From Paulinella micropora (Eukaryota > Cercozoa > Imbricatea > Euglyphida > Paulinellidae), in contig WBZZ01006266.1 of the NCBI GenBank assembly GCA_019918135.1, positions 310,001-374,000 of the forward strand: DNA of 64,000 bases. Direction: 5' to 3'. Under the pieces are notes generated by a model. The model saw only the letters and a list, made by a program, of their open reading frames with translations, was not told the DNA's origin and did not search any database. The translations under genes and the position numbers were made by a program. Positions 17,401-27,555 of this stretch are shown one piece after another (the stretch's first letter is position 1; each line of letters begins with the position of its first letter).

Positions 17401-18610
17401 GGGGACAAAAAAAGAGAAAAGCGTGGCGAGAAAGTATTGAAAAAAAAACTGTCTCTTTATGAAAAACTTGTAATTTGTGCAACCGAAATTTTTTTGTGCG
17501 CTGCTTTTTCCGAAGAAAGTGTAAAATACGCTGAATTAAATCTCGACAAAGACGTACACTTGGCACTGAAAACTAGAGATCGAGAGGGACGTGGAAGGGT
17601 GGGGGGGGTTAGTGGAGGCGTCTCGTGTATTTGTTTTTCTTTGCAGCTTCTGCGCCCTTCCCCTCCCCCTTCCCCTGTTCTTTGAGCCCCCCGGGCTCAG
17701 GGGGAAAAAGAAGAGAAAAAAAAGGTGGGGAGGCGCCCCCCCCTCCGTGGGCTTCAAAAAAAGTTTACTTATTTTTGCTCCCCCATTCAGCTCGTGCTGG
17801 CGGGGCTGGTTTCTCAGTGTCAAGTATAAGATTTTGTCGAGCTTTAATTCAGCGTAAATTGTATCCTTTTCTTGGCGCCAGGCCACAGTATCACTCTCAC
17901 GCCAACTTACAGCTCAAGCAACGACGCCTCCACGAAAAGAAAATGTCTGCTACCTAGCGTCCGCGCAGCAAATCAGAAGCAGCAAGCACTCAGCCTTGTC
18001 CAACCCGCACCAAACTGTGCTCTTTTTGATTTTTTTTAATTTTATTATTATTAAAGAACTAGCGGGCCTGCTTGCGGCTTTTGTACTCTAGGCACTTGTA
18101 GGGCAAGTAGAAAGCCGAGACAGGAGGAAGCATGAATTGTCTTAGTCTCTTTTCTAAGAATCGCGAGCGAGGGAGGGTAGGGGCGCGCTAAGGATGTACA
18201 AAAAGAAATTCTTGACAAAGTTTTAATTTTGGCACTGAGAACTAAGACAGAGAGAAAAAAGGGGGAGGGCGCGCCAAGAATTTGTAAAATACGCTGAATT
18301 AAAGCTCGACAAAGCCAGCCCCCCCCCCCCCCCCCCCCGCGGGGTGAAGGGAAGCAAAAATGAAAGAAATTTTTCTGGGAGCCCACAGATGGGGGGGGGG
18401 GCGCCCCCCCCTCCCCTTTTCTTTTTCCTTCCCCCTGAGAGCCCGGGGGGCTCAAAGAATAGGGGGAGGGCAAGGGGGAGAAACTACCAAAAAAAATATA
18501 TGAAACGCTTCAATTAAGCCCTTCTCGCCCCCCAACGCCGGGCGTTCCCCCCCACTCCCTCTCTTAGCTCACAGTGCCAAGTATAAGACTTTGTCAAACT
18601 TTAATTTAAT
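17400..18610. repeat. Dispersed family B units and GAGCCC foldbacks
   Basis: Family B units in both orientations (AAATACGCTGAATTAAATCTCG, GTGTCAAGTATAAGATTTTGT, ACAAAAAGAAATTCTTGACA) lie near 17520-17570, 17815-17880, 18190-18240, 18280-18320 and 18575-18605. Polypurine and polypyrimidine arms with GAGCCC/GGGCTC centres lie at about 17640-17745 and 18390-18480. The block 17430-17870 is duplicated at 42285-42710. I see no gene in this stretch. Confidence 0.7.
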
Positions 18611-18650
18611 TAAGCTTAGGGTTATACATGAAGGCTAAGCTTAGGGTTAG
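18611..18650 (+). repeat. Two TTAGGGTTA-containing direct repeats
   Basis: AAGCTTAGGGTTA occurs twice, about 27 bp apart, in an AT-rich stretch upstream of the hydrolase gene. TTAGGG is the common telomere unit of many eukaryotes including amoebae, but two copies are too few to call a telomere. It may mark an old junction with imported host-like DNA. Confidence 0.4.
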
Positions 18651-18938
18651 GCATCAAGTTATATTCATTAAATCACCCTAACGTGCATACTAACCACAGC
18701 ACAACAGAATCAAAAGAAAGTGAACAAAGCATACTTAAAGCTTGCAAATTTTCATGGGCACTGTACACACATCCTTGCTCTATGGTTAATATTATGGTGG
18801 CAGATCACATGGCGCAGAGACTATTTCGTTCTGTTTTGGCATTTGCTCGGTTTTACTTCGTCCTCCTTTTGTCCAGCGTTGCACTGATAGTTATCGTTTT
18901 GGGGATTGCTGTGACAACAAGTACACTGTTCGTCTGGC

Positions 18939-19038
18939 GTAAGTGTTCATCTACGAAATCTAAGTACCGTGCGCGTTCCAAGGTATAAAAGCACCAGCCT
19001 TGTCACTAGTTACAAAGATCGTGTGTAATTGTAGGAAG
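18939..19038 (+). other. Probable spliceosomal intron 1 of the hydrolase gene
   Basis: The donor GTAAGT at 18939 is canonical. An AG at 19037-19038 joins the membrane-anchor exon to the frame that reads NSFQKLHEDMNIT and then reaches LVLIHG. A better-placed AG at 19033-19034 would lead into another frame that lacks the HG motif, so the exact acceptor is uncertain. Confidence 0.45.
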
Positions 19039-19925
19039 AAGTAATCAACGCAACAGAAGCAGAAATATTGAACAGCTTTCAGAAGCTACACGAAGACATG
19101 AACATAACGAGCAACATATTGGAATTCAAGTTACCAGAGAGAGACATTTCAGCCAGTCTTCACTCCTTAGCAGCACGATCTTCTGGTCAGTTCCAAGGGC
19201 GACGAAAAAGCAGAAGTCTTGTTCTTATTCATGGAGTCTCGAGCGGAGCACTGTTCTATTTGCACACGTTACCATTCTGTTAGGATTATACCAAGAAATC
19301 CATTTACTGAACATGCCTGGCTTCGGGCGATTACCCACTCCCACCTTCTTAACGCAAGCTGCTGGTGATACTGCTACCAACATACTAGCGGAAATAGTGG
19401 AATCTTATATTTTGCACTACAATCTTGAAAACCAGATATTTTTGGACATTCTTTTGGAGGTCATGTAGCGGCAACCCTTGCCATGCGATCGGGCAATATC
19501 TCATGCGTAGTTTTGGCAGACCCTGCAGGAGTGTTTCCACTGCTGGGAAAGTATGGCACTTACTGGGCGATATTCTTTAAGCTAAGCATTCTTCACCGAC
19601 TACTTCGCTTTCTTCAACATTTGAAGATCAAAGATTTTATTTTCTACACCTGGTTCGATCACCTCTGCTATTCTGCGAACGCATATTACTGGCTTGAGGT
19701 CAAAATACTTTCTTGGCCTTGGACTGATCGGCTCTGCTGATTGTGATGTAATATATAATAGGTTTTTTCTCGGTTGGAGATTTATTTGTTGCAAGCAACA
19801 TAATAGTGAGCTGGTTTTATGGACGCGCACGCTGGATTTGTCCATCCCTTCCGAAGCTACTGGCAGTGAATGTGCCTATTGCTGTTATGTACGGTGAACA
19901 CGATAACATAATGCCATGTCATCAG

Positions 19926-19982
19926 GTATCTAAGTTTGCTGGTAATTATGATTTCTTATGTGTAATTTATTTCGCAATGTAG
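19926..19982 (+). other. Spliceosomal intron of the hydrolase gene
   Basis: A 57-nt GT-AG intron (GTATCT ... GCAATGTAG) separates the catalytic-acid exon (MYGEHDNIMPCHQ) from the exon starting GEHLSSLSGG that leads to the catalytic His. It contains an in-frame TAG at its end, so it must be removed for the protein to be continuous. This is the clearest intron in the window. Confidence 0.65.
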
Positions 19983-20468
19983 GGTGAGCATTTATCATCT
20001 CTGTCTGGGGGATCAGTTCCATGCGTGATTGTCGAGCAAGCTGGACATTCGCCGCAAGAAGAACCAGCTCAGTTTGTACAGGCTTTGAGCCTTGCATTTT
20101 CCCTTGCTCGCGAACCACAAATAGATTACAAAGGCGACGGTACTACCAAGGTTTCGGGTGTTGTTCAACAACATTTAGACAACAAAAAATATTATACGAA
20201 TTTGTCCCTCGGAGTATCTGAGTATTTGATTTTTGATATGTATGAATCGATTTTTCTTACCTGCGGTCTTCGTAAGTGTTGCTCTAACACACATAGAGTC
20301 GCTCGAGCTGCAGACACTTAGAACCTAAATTATCATGCATTTGGGCACGCGCACCCCTACATGAAGCCTCTTTAAGGCTCTTTTTCCCATTTACAAATTC
20401 GGTACCGCGGGGCCTCAACGCCAGTACGTAAATCCACGCTGCGAAACCTTGTCAGTCTTGTCATATGA

Positions 20469-21180
20469 CTAAACTTTGCCGTTCTTCTCGAACAGTGCGC
20501 GCTCAAACGGGTCCCCCTCGAGCTGCGCGTAACCTGCGCGGCGTATGGGCAGGGGGGCATGCCTTTTATGCACATTGTCTGATGCCAGGAGCTGTGTGCG
20601 GCAGAAACTCGAGCTCGTCGAGGGGGTAAGCCCCCTAGTCTGCCAATTCATGTGTTTGAGTGCCTCGAAGAGGCAAGCGAAAGTCAAGCCATCGTTGCGC
20701 CACTGAGTCTCCTTGCTGCGCATCCCTGCTCCGCGGCCTGGCGGTACCATTTGACCGCGCAAGCTTCGTCCCTGTCGACTCCCCTGCCCTGCAAATAATA
20801 CCGGCCCAGGTTTGACTGTGCCGCCGCACAGCCCTGCTCCGCAGCTCGGCGGTACCATGCAACCGCTTGGGCCTCGTCCTTTTGCACTAGCTGGCCCTCG
20901 AGGTACCAAAGCCCTAGCTTGAATTGCGCTTGTGCGTGCCCCTGCGCTGCGGCCTGGGAATAGCACGCCGCGCAAATTCGCTTCCAATCTCCGCCGCTCG
21001 AGAGAGCCAGTACGCCGCCTGCTCGTGATCTATCTTAGCTATATCCTTCCGCCAGCACTTGCCCTTGTAAAGCCGCGCTAGAAAGTGTTTAATTTTCAAT
21101 GAACCAATCCGAAATTTCAATTGGTTGCGCAACGCTAGGTAATACTGTATTAAGCAAGCGCGGGTAGTGATTTCGTTTTT
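20469..21180 (-). pseudogene. Sel1-repeat gene, broken by frameshifts
   Basis: On the minus strand three overlapping frames together encode one Sel1-type protein. A first part has DHEQAAYWLSRAAE; the middle has clear Sel1 repeats (DEAQAVAWYRRAAEQGCAAA, then LGRYYLQGRGVDRDEACAVK); and a C-terminal part ends with LFEALKHMNWQTRGL ... FEKNGKV. Frame changes fall near 20985-21000 and 20690-20720. The gene may also include the ORF at 21185-21499, which lies just upstream in the same direction. Sel1 proteins are usually adaptor scaffolds. Sequencing error or true decay could explain the breaks. Confidence 0.6.
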
Positions 21181-21184
21181 AGAG

Positions 21185-21499
21185 CTAAAACCTTGCCAGA
21201 ACGGAGGCCACGCCTTCTTGAAGCTTGAGGCATAAGTCAGAAATGCTTCTGCTGCCTACTCTCCTTTCTAGAACAAAGCCGTGCGAAGGAGCACGGTCTT
21301 CTTCGTCTTCATTAACCTGGCGCAGGAGTAACAGTGCCTGCGACAGCTTGGTTTGGGTTTCGACACCGTCGAACCCACGAATACGGTTTCGAGCGGAGGC
21401 TCTCATTTGTCCCATCACAAGTTCTGTGTAGTGTAGCATCGCTGGTTCACGGTAGAACCAAGCTTCGGTAGATAAACCAAAGGGAGAGTCGTACGGCAT
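21185..21499 (-). CDS. Short 104-aa protein, possibly the N-terminus of the adjacent Sel1 gene
   Basis: It starts at ATG 21499 and stops at 21185-21187. It contains ETQTKLSQALLLLRQVNEDE and ends with LKLQEGVASVLARF. A related fragment on the minus strand near 40820-40930 keeps KKDRACSHGLVLERGIG and LQEGVAS. Just after its stop, another frame continues (SSKNEITTRACLIQYYLALR) into the Sel1 gene, so it is probably the separated N-terminal domain of that gene. 21500-21775 shows no gene. Confidence 0.5.
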   Translation of the reverse strand: MPYDSPFGLSTEAWFYREPAMLHYTELVMGQMRASARNRIRGFDGVETQTKLSQALLLLRQVNEDEEDRAPSHGFVLERRVGSRSISDLCLKLQEGVASVLARF

Positions 21500-21775
21500 G
21501 CGGGACCAGGTTGGTAGATAACGCGCCAGCTCAGAGGCTGCTATTTATTGCAATGGCGGTATAGTCTCGCCTAGGCGACACAGTGCCCACACGTCAATTC
21601 TCGCGTTTGATGTTTGTGCCAACACGTAAGCGCAGCAGTTGTCACCAATAATTCAATAAATAGGCCATCTTTCTTCTCCAAACTTGATCACGGGTTGCAA
21701 ACTTTCCACTAACGACGGTCTGACTTTAAGTATACGTTTAAGCGTACTTAGAAAGAAAGACGCCATATTCTTCCC

Positions 21776-22886
21776 CTATTGACGCCGCCAATCATCGCCA
21801 TTGTACCAGTGATGTTCAGACAGAAAGACACTCTCGGTCGTAGCCACCACGTGATCTATTTCAGCCAAGAATAACGCCTTGGTCAAGGTCAGTACACGCA
21901 GCTTAGGAAAGCAGCGGAAAAAGCTCGAAGAGCGTAGCGCCGCGTTACATAGCGTCAGGCTCTCGACGCGCAGCCTGACGCTAGTGTCTGCAGACAACTT
22001 GTCGTCGAGCATGCCGAAGGTGTCGTGCCAGGCTAGAAACCGCAGCTCCGGCAAGCGCGCCAGACATCCTAGCATGTCCGCCACGTCCCGAGCTTCGACC
22101 GCACAGTACTGGAGGCTCAGACTTTGCAGACGCACCAAACGTCCCAGCACGGGCAGCACTGTCCGGCACACGGAGTGTGCCGGAGGAAACCGCAGGCTCC
22201 TGAGCTCGGAGAGCTGCGCCAGCCCTTCGGGACAAATTTGACTCTGGTAGTCCGGCAGCGTCAACGTGCGCAACCGCGGCAGCAGCCGCAGCAGTGCGTC
22301 GAGCCTGCCGCGTTCGTCGTACGAGCCTGCCAAATCGAGCCCTGTTAACGCCGGCAGCTGCGCAAGCCAGCCCAGCGAGGGTAGCAAGCCACAGTTAAAA
22401 AAGCGAACTCGGCGCAGTCCGACCAAGCGCAGCCAGGTGCGACAAATACGTCGCAGAAAGGCCCCGGCAGTACTCGAACGACAGCTGCTCGAGATTTGTG
22501 AGTCGGGTCAGGGCTTGGGTGTCGTAGTCGCGCGCCTTTTTGCTCCACGACACCATGCGCAGCGAACGGGCGCCCTGCAAGAAATTAGCGCACTCTGCGA
22601 GTTTTCCAGAACGCTCGAACGCAGCGGTGTCCACGACCGCGTCGGCAATTACTGTGCCGCGCTGCCGCAGCGCGAGCAACGCTGCTGGGGGCGGAAGGCA
22701 GGGCAGCAGCAGTTCCCGGGGCCACCAGAGGGCAGAACGCCACAGACCGCCGCGCGACACACACCGCAGGCGGAACAGCTCGATGTGCGGCAGGAACGAA
22801 AGCAGCAGCTCGACCACGTCCACCGGCGGCGACTGTGAGTGCGGCACTGTTCTCTGGCGCTTTCTCGCCCGCGCCGGCTTCGTCAT
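21776..22886 (-). pseudogene. F-box and leucine-rich-repeat protein, one frameshift
   Basis: The start is ATG 22886 (MTKPARARKRQRTV, basic and possibly nuclear). An F-box-like segment follows (VDVVELLLSFLPHIELFRLR, then a CVS-x(5)-W motif), and then LRRs of about 24 residues (LTNLEQLSFEYCRGL; LPALTGLDLAG; LRTLTLPDYQSQICPEGLAQ; LVRLQSLSLQYC). The frame ends early at about 22395, while the LRRs continue in another frame from about 22430 to 21776, so a one-base change near 22427-22440 separates them. Together they would give about 370 residues. F-box/LRR proteins usually deliver substrates to SCF ubiquitin ligases; with two RING genes nearby, interference with host ubiquitination is a reasonable inference. 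A 20-odd-bp piece of this gene (about 21999-22021) recurs at 26925 and 56503. Confidence 0.65.
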
Positions 22887-22984
22887 GTGCAGTTTGGCTA
22901 GCAAAAGAAAAAAAATAATAATAAAAAAAAGGTGAGGGAGGTGTGGGAAAAATGAGGGAGAGGAGGGGGGGTCGACCCGCACAG

Positions 22985-23440
22985 GGAAAGAGGAGCTCGT
23001 TTTGCTACTCTGGTCCCTCCACCCAATTTTGTTTTCTTTCGCTTTTCAATCTTTTCCTCTTTTCATATTTACGCAGATCTTGCGCACGGTGGCCGAGCCA
23101 TGGCTCCGACAGGGCATCGTCGGGTTGTGAGGTCCTTGTCCCATCGGGTACATTGACCACCGCCCATCCATCCGCCGCAGGGCTGCGCTGGAGCACGGTG
23201 CGCAAGATCTGCGCAAACTCCGCGGAAATATGAAAAGTACAAGAAAAAAAATTGGGATTCGTTTGCACGCACAAACAAAAATCAACGGGGGGTAACAGGG
23301 GACAAGGGGAGAACGGGAAGGGGGGGGGGGGGAGGAGCACTCCCCTCCCCTTCCCTCGTCCCTTGTTTGCGCGTGCAAACGCGTTCCAAAAAAAATTCTT
23401 TTCCACTTTTCATATTCCCGCAGATATTTCCGCAGATCTT
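22985..23440. repeat. Family A foldback repeat unit
   Basis: A unit at 23060-23245 keeps GATCTTGCGCACGGTGGCCG and its inverted partner CACGGTGCGCAAGATCTGCG. It is followed by G-rich and C-rich arms meeting at GGAGCACTCCCC (near 23333), and a reversed end at 23370-23440 (GTTTGCGCGTGCAAAC, TTTTCATATTCCCGCAGAT). Here the next partial unit is in inverted orientation. Confidence 0.7.
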
Positions 23441-24310
23441 GCAGAGAGAAGAGGGACGAAGCATGGGAGTGGGGCGCCAAGAAAGTCTTTTTTAATTAAA
23501 ACTCGACAAAGTCTTATACTTGACACTGATAATTAGGAGAGGGAAGGGGCAGGGGAGGGGGGAAGCACGATCTGTCCCTGGCACACCCCCCCCCCCATCC
23601 CACCCGAGAACGGAGAGCAGCAGAAAGAAGAGAAAAGGGGAGGAGAGGGTGGCAGAAAGAATCTTGGGATGTAGGGGGGGGGGGGCACCCCGGCATGAAC
23701 TCAGTTGCATCTCCTTAATTTTGTGTTCAGTTCTGCCCCTTGCTCTTTGAGCACCCCGGGCTCTCTTTGAACCCACACCCCCCCCCCCCCCCGTCGGGAG
23801 AGGGAAGGCGGGGAGGGCAGGGGCGCGCTAAGAATGTACAAAAAAATTAATAAAATCCCTGATAAGGTTTTAATCTTGGCACTGAGAACTAGGAGAGGGA
23901 GAAAAAAAAGGGGATGGGGGGGGGGGGGAAGGCGTGCCAAGAATTTGTAAAATACGCTGGATTAAAGCTCAACAAAGCCTCACACTTGATACCGACAGCT
24001 AGGAGAGGGAGAGGGAAGAGGGGGGAGGCATCAGGAAAGTGTGAAAATTTTTTCCCTTGATAGAGCTCGACAAAGTCTTATACTCGACACTGAGAAACCA
24101 GCCCGCAGGCGCGGGCTGAAGGGGGAACAAAAATAAGTGCACTTTTTTTAGGAGCCCATATATGGGTGGGGGGGGGGGGGGGCGGCCCCCCCCCCTTTCC
24201 TTTTTTTCTCCTCTCCCCCTTGAGCCCCCTGAGCCCGGGGGGCTCAAAGAATAGGGGAAGGGAAAGGGGGGAGGGGGAGAGCGCAGAGGTTACCAAAAAA
24301 ATGCAAAGCC
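23440..24310. repeat. Family B units and homopurine/homopyrimidine foldbacks
   Basis: Family B units in reverse orientation (AAACTCGACAAAGTCTTATA, GAATTTGTAAAATACGCTGG) occur near 23490-23530, 23830-23895, 23935-24000 and 24060-24100. A GCCCGCAGGCGCGGGC hairpin lies at 24101-24116 and GAGCCC/GGGCTC cores near 23752 and 24221-24245. No gene is visible. Confidence 0.7.
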
Positions 24311-24314
24311 TCAA

Positions 24315-24720
24315 CTAAGCCCCCCCCCAATGACGGGCGCCCCCCCCCCCCCCCCTCAGATAGGATTGGAGCTGGAAGCTATGGAAAGAAACTCTTGGGC
24401 GCCGAGCGCGCCCGGTCTTGCGAACAGGCGCAGGGCCTCCAAGGTCGGCCGCGCGACGCGTTCGAAGTTGGGCCGTTCCGAAATGCTGTCTAGGCAGATG
24501 CGTGACGTGGCGGAACAAGGAAAAGAGTCAGCTGCAACAGGCACCGCTTGCGTGGCATCCAGCGCCAGCCACCGCTGCGGCAACAGGTAGGCACGAAGCT
24601 GCTGCTGCCAGGCTTCTCGACGTCCGCAGCACCGGTGCTAGGCCCTGTCGCGCCAGCAACCCGGCCTCGTGCGAGAAAAACAAAAATGAAAGAAAAAAGT
24701 TTTTTTTTAATTAAAACTCG
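24315..24720 (-). pseudogene. GC-rich possible coding fragment
   Basis: Between repeats, this stretch has a minus-strand frame (ARPTLEALRLFARPGALGAQ) without a start that I trust. A weakly similar frame near 40740-40800 reads LDLEALLSSIRPGSVW. It may be a remnant of a gene family found with the 21185 protein. I do not recognise it. Confidence 0.25.
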
Positions 24721-25640
24721 ACAAACTCTTACACTTAGCACTGAGAACTAGGAGAGGCAGGGGAGTTGTATTTTCTTGATGGCGCTTTTAGCGAAGGCGG
24801 CTTGGCGGGTCTGTGCATGTGATATGGCTGAAAAAGGCAGCGTTTCTAGGCTTTTTTGGCAATACTGCCCTTCTTGGTCATATCATTCTAGGCGCACAGA
24901 TACGCAAATTTGGCGACAAATTTAGTGCAAAAAGAAAGAAGAGAGAAAGAGAAAGAGGGAGGGGGAAGAGAGAGAGAGAGAGAGAGGGGCGCCCCCGTTC
25001 TCTTTCCCGGATTTTTCCCCCGCTCCCCTTTTTCTTCCCCCCTCCCCCTTATCGTCCCGCTACCTTCGAAGGGGGAGGGGGCGCCAAGAAAGTGCAAAAT
25101 ACGCTGGATTAAAGCTCGACGGTCTTACACTGGAAGCTAGCCCGCTGGCGCGGGCTGAAGGGGATCAAGGATTTTTTTTATCAAGCTGTAATAAAAAGAA
25201 TTTTACAATCTTAGCGCGCCCCCTCCCTTGCCTCTTCCCTTGCCCTCTCTTGGTTCTTAGTGCCAAAAGTAATATCGTCGAGCTTTAATTCAGCGTATTC
25301 TTTTTTTCACTTTCTTGGCGCACTCTCCTAGTTTTCAGTGAAAATATTAAAACTTTGTCAGGGATTTTTGTTTTAATTTTTTTTACACCGGCAAAGCGCG
25401 CCCCTGCCCTCCTCCCTTCCTCTCTCGCTCTTTTAGTTCTCAGTGCCAAGTGTAAAACCGTCGAGCTTTAATTCAGCGTATTCTTTTTCGTACTAGGTGA
25501 CACGCACACACCCCTCTCCCTTCTCAGACCTTCTCTCAAAGAGAAAAAATGGAAGGAAAGGCTGGGGCAGCAAGACGCAACTTGTACCAGCAATGTCAAC
25601 AGGGTCGGGGCATGCTATAAAAAAGGGAAAAACAATTGTT
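24700..25640. repeat. Dispersed family B units
   Basis: Repeated units lie near 24700-24755, 25085-25130, 25195-25330 and 25330-25480 (CAGTGCCAAGTGTAAAACCG, TTTACACCGGCAAAGCGCGC), with a GCCCGCTGGCGCGGGC hairpin at 25140-25155 and a GA-rich tract at 24935-24990. No gene that I can support; one short ORF at about 24779-24922 has no other evidence. Confidence 0.65.
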
Positions 25641-26440
25641 TTTGAAATGTGTTTGCGCATAGAACAAAGGGCGAGAGCGGGGGGGGGGGGGGGGGGGGAG
25701 AGCACTCCCCTCTCCCTTCTTCCCGCCCCCCCCCCCTTCTCTCCTTCTCTCCCCTCCCCTCCCCCTTTGTTCCCCCCCCCCCCGTCTGTTTCTTTGGTTC
25801 TCGGGCAAATTTTTTTTTTCCTGATTTCATATTTTTCATATTTTTCTGACCTTGCGCACGGTGGCCGAGCCATGGCACCGACAGAACGCCGTCGGGATTG
25901 TGAGGCCCTTGTCCACCTGCTACATGGACCACCGCCCGCCCATCCACCGCAGGGCTGCGCTGGAGCACAGTGCGCAAGATCAGCGGAAATATCTGCTGGA
26001 ATATGAAAAGTGGAAAAAAAATTTTTTTTCGGATGCACGCGCAAACAAGGGGCGAGGGGAGGGGGGGGGGGGGTGGTAAGCAGAGGACGACGGGAACAGA
26101 GGGGGAGGGGGGGAGCACTCCCCCCTCCCCCTTCTTCCCCCCCTTCCTCTTTCTCCTCCCTCCCTCCCCCCTCCCCTTCTTCCTCCCCCGTTTGTTTCTT
26201 TGGTTCTCGGGCAAAAAAATTTTTTTTTTCCTGATTTCATATTTTTCATATTTTTCTGACCTTGCGCACGGTGGCCGAGCCATGGCACCGACAGGACGCC
26301 GTCGGGATTGTGAGGCCCTTGTCCACCTGCTACATGGACCACCGCCCGCCCATCCGCCGCAGGGCTGCGCTGGAAGCACGGTGCGAGCACGGTGCGCAAG
26401 ATCTGCGGATATAGGAAAATATGAAAAGTGGCAAAAAACT
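25640..26440. repeat. Family A foldback array
   Basis: Two units (25825-26015 and 26240-26440) are separated by G-rich and C-rich arms meeting at GGGAGCACTCCCC (about 26110-26130). This subfamily has GGATGCACGCGCAAAC instead of the longer GTTTGCACGCGCAAAC hairpin. From about 25830 onward the block is duplicated at 55410 onward. Confidence 0.75.
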
Positions 26441-27475
26441 TTCGGAACGTGTTGAGGCTAAATCTAGATAAAAGGAAACGGAAGCTAGTCCAAGCGAGTG
26501 CGTCAAATTAAAAAAATCGATCCTCAGGCCTCAAATTGCGTATTTCTCGAGAGGTTCGCACAAAGCCTCTTTCAGCCTATTTCTATCACGTTCCGCTTCC
26601 TGCTCGGTTTTAAAACCTTTGTACTGATAAGTCGTCCCCAACCCGCTGCCATACCGCGTCCAGTTAAATTCTAGAAAGACCTTCACGAGCCACGTAATCT
26701 CTTTGGCCCCATACTCGTTTGTTTCGTACCTCCGTATGTTGAATCTTGAAAAAGCCGGCAGGGGTAGCTAGGGGATTCTTTTTTGTGCCTTTAGACGACC
26801 CCTTTGTTCCTTCGATTAAAAATCACATTTTTGAATCACTGTTTGTGGATCGCAAACTGTAAAGGATTGTAATGTTGGGTCCGGTGGATGGGTGGTGGCG
26901 GGTTTGCTAGCTTTTTCGGCCGTTGTCGTCGAGCATGCCGAAGGTAAAAGCTTTGCCAGGAATTTTTTTATTTTGTACACCGGCGAAGCGCGCCCCTGCC
27001 CTCCCCTTTCCTCGCCCGCCCTCCCCCCCTGTTCTCAGTGTCAAGTGTAAAACTCTGTCGAGTTTTAATTTAAAACAAACTTTTGTTTTGCACTTTCCTG
27101 GCGCTTCACTCCCATGCTTCTTCCCTCTCCCTCTCCTAATTTTCCGTGCCAAGTGTAAGACCATCGAACTTTCACGAAAAAAAATTTTGCACTTTATTGG
27201 CGCACTGGAGGCTCACCGTCTGCTACGAATCGGGCACTGGCTTGGACATCGGCTCAGAGCGGGGCTTGTCACTCTCTCTCTCTCTCTCTCCTAGTCTTCA
27301 GTGCCACGTGTAAGACCGTCGAGCTTTAATTCAGCGTAATTTACACTTTCTTGGCGCCCTCTCTCTGCCCCCTTCCCTCTCCCACTCCCTGCTCTCAGAC
27401 GAGGGGGGGGGGGGGGGGGGGGGAGAGAAAGAAAGACAATTCGTGCTTCCATGGCATAGACAGGGCGCCGTCGGG
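25830..27475. repeat. Segmental duplication (paired with about 55410-57150)
   Basis: The two 1.6-1.7 kb blocks share order and near-identity, including family A units, a coiled-coil gene fragment, a patch of the F-box/LRR gene and family B units. The copies differ by small indels, for example in the CTCTCT run (27271-27290 and 56846-56863) and by an extra family B segment in the 56.87-56.99 kb copy. They end at about 27475, where this copy continues into a 34-bp tandem repeat. Confidence 0.8.
26527..26755 (-). pseudogene. Coiled-coil cassette gene, internal-deletion fragment
   Basis: It matches the 3' part of the 39472-40413 gene up to TTTCGTACC, then jumps to CGTACCTCCGTAT, which lies about 540 bp further on in the intact gene. 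The shared CGTACC at the junction suggests a microhomology-mediated deletion. The frame is also shifted by small changes (TTTCTCGAGAGGTTCGCACA). An identical copy lies at 56104-56332. Confidence 0.75.
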
Positions 27476-27487
27476 AGTACTTGTCCA

Positions 27488-27555
27488 GATACCAACGTTG
27501 CTTAGCTGAGTTGTCACAACCGATACCAACGTTGCTTAGCTGAGTTGTCACAACC
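27488..27555. repeat. Tandem repeat, 34 bp twice
   Basis: Two perfect copies of a 34-bp unit (starting GATACCAACGTTGCTTAGCT) lie head to tail. They are absent from the paralogous block at 57.1 kb, so they arose or arrived after the duplication. 27556-27778 shows no gene. Confidence 0.7.

Larger units (their letters stand above)
18782..20321 (+). pseudogene. Membrane-anchored alpha/beta-hydrolase gene with introns, frame-disrupted
   Basis: The first ATG of the best frame is at 18782, followed by a membrane segment (FYFVLLLSSVALIVIVLGIA). A canonical donor GTAAGT at 18939 opens an intron of about 100 nt that can end near 19038 and restore the frame. Hydrolase motifs then appear in three frames: LVLIHGVSSG (oxyanion HG), NMPGFG, and GHSFGG (nucleophile Ser). 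The frame shifts near 19277-19283, and again at a 5-T run near 19439-19443, where one extra T would join the frames. MYGEHDN (acid) is followed by a 57-nt intron and then GHSPQEEP (His). The fold matches ABHD-type lipases or acylhydrolases. The section 19699-19805 holds a stop and probably another intron whose ends I cannot fix. The gene is AT-richer than its neighbours, and recent transfer from a host is plausible. Sequencing error is an alternative to decay. Confidence 0.65.

Noticed and set aside
17308-17685. ORF reading KSSGSDDEEPNG and onward
   Set aside because: It crosses a duplicated flank and family B repeats; the copy at 51.97 kb has a stop at the same place (GACGATTAG).
18611-18650. 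Telomere
   Set aside because: Only two TTAGGGTTA units are present, within internal sequence.
22887-22982. N-terminal extension of the F-box/LRR protein with a hydrophobic FFIIIFFLLL segment
   Set aside because: It comes from an AT-rich repeat-like stretch (AAAAAATAATAATAAAAAAA); the ATG at 22886 gives a normal start.
24779-24922. 47-codon ORF starting MALLAKAAWRV
   Set aside because: No homology within the window, lies between repeats, and has no regulatory context.
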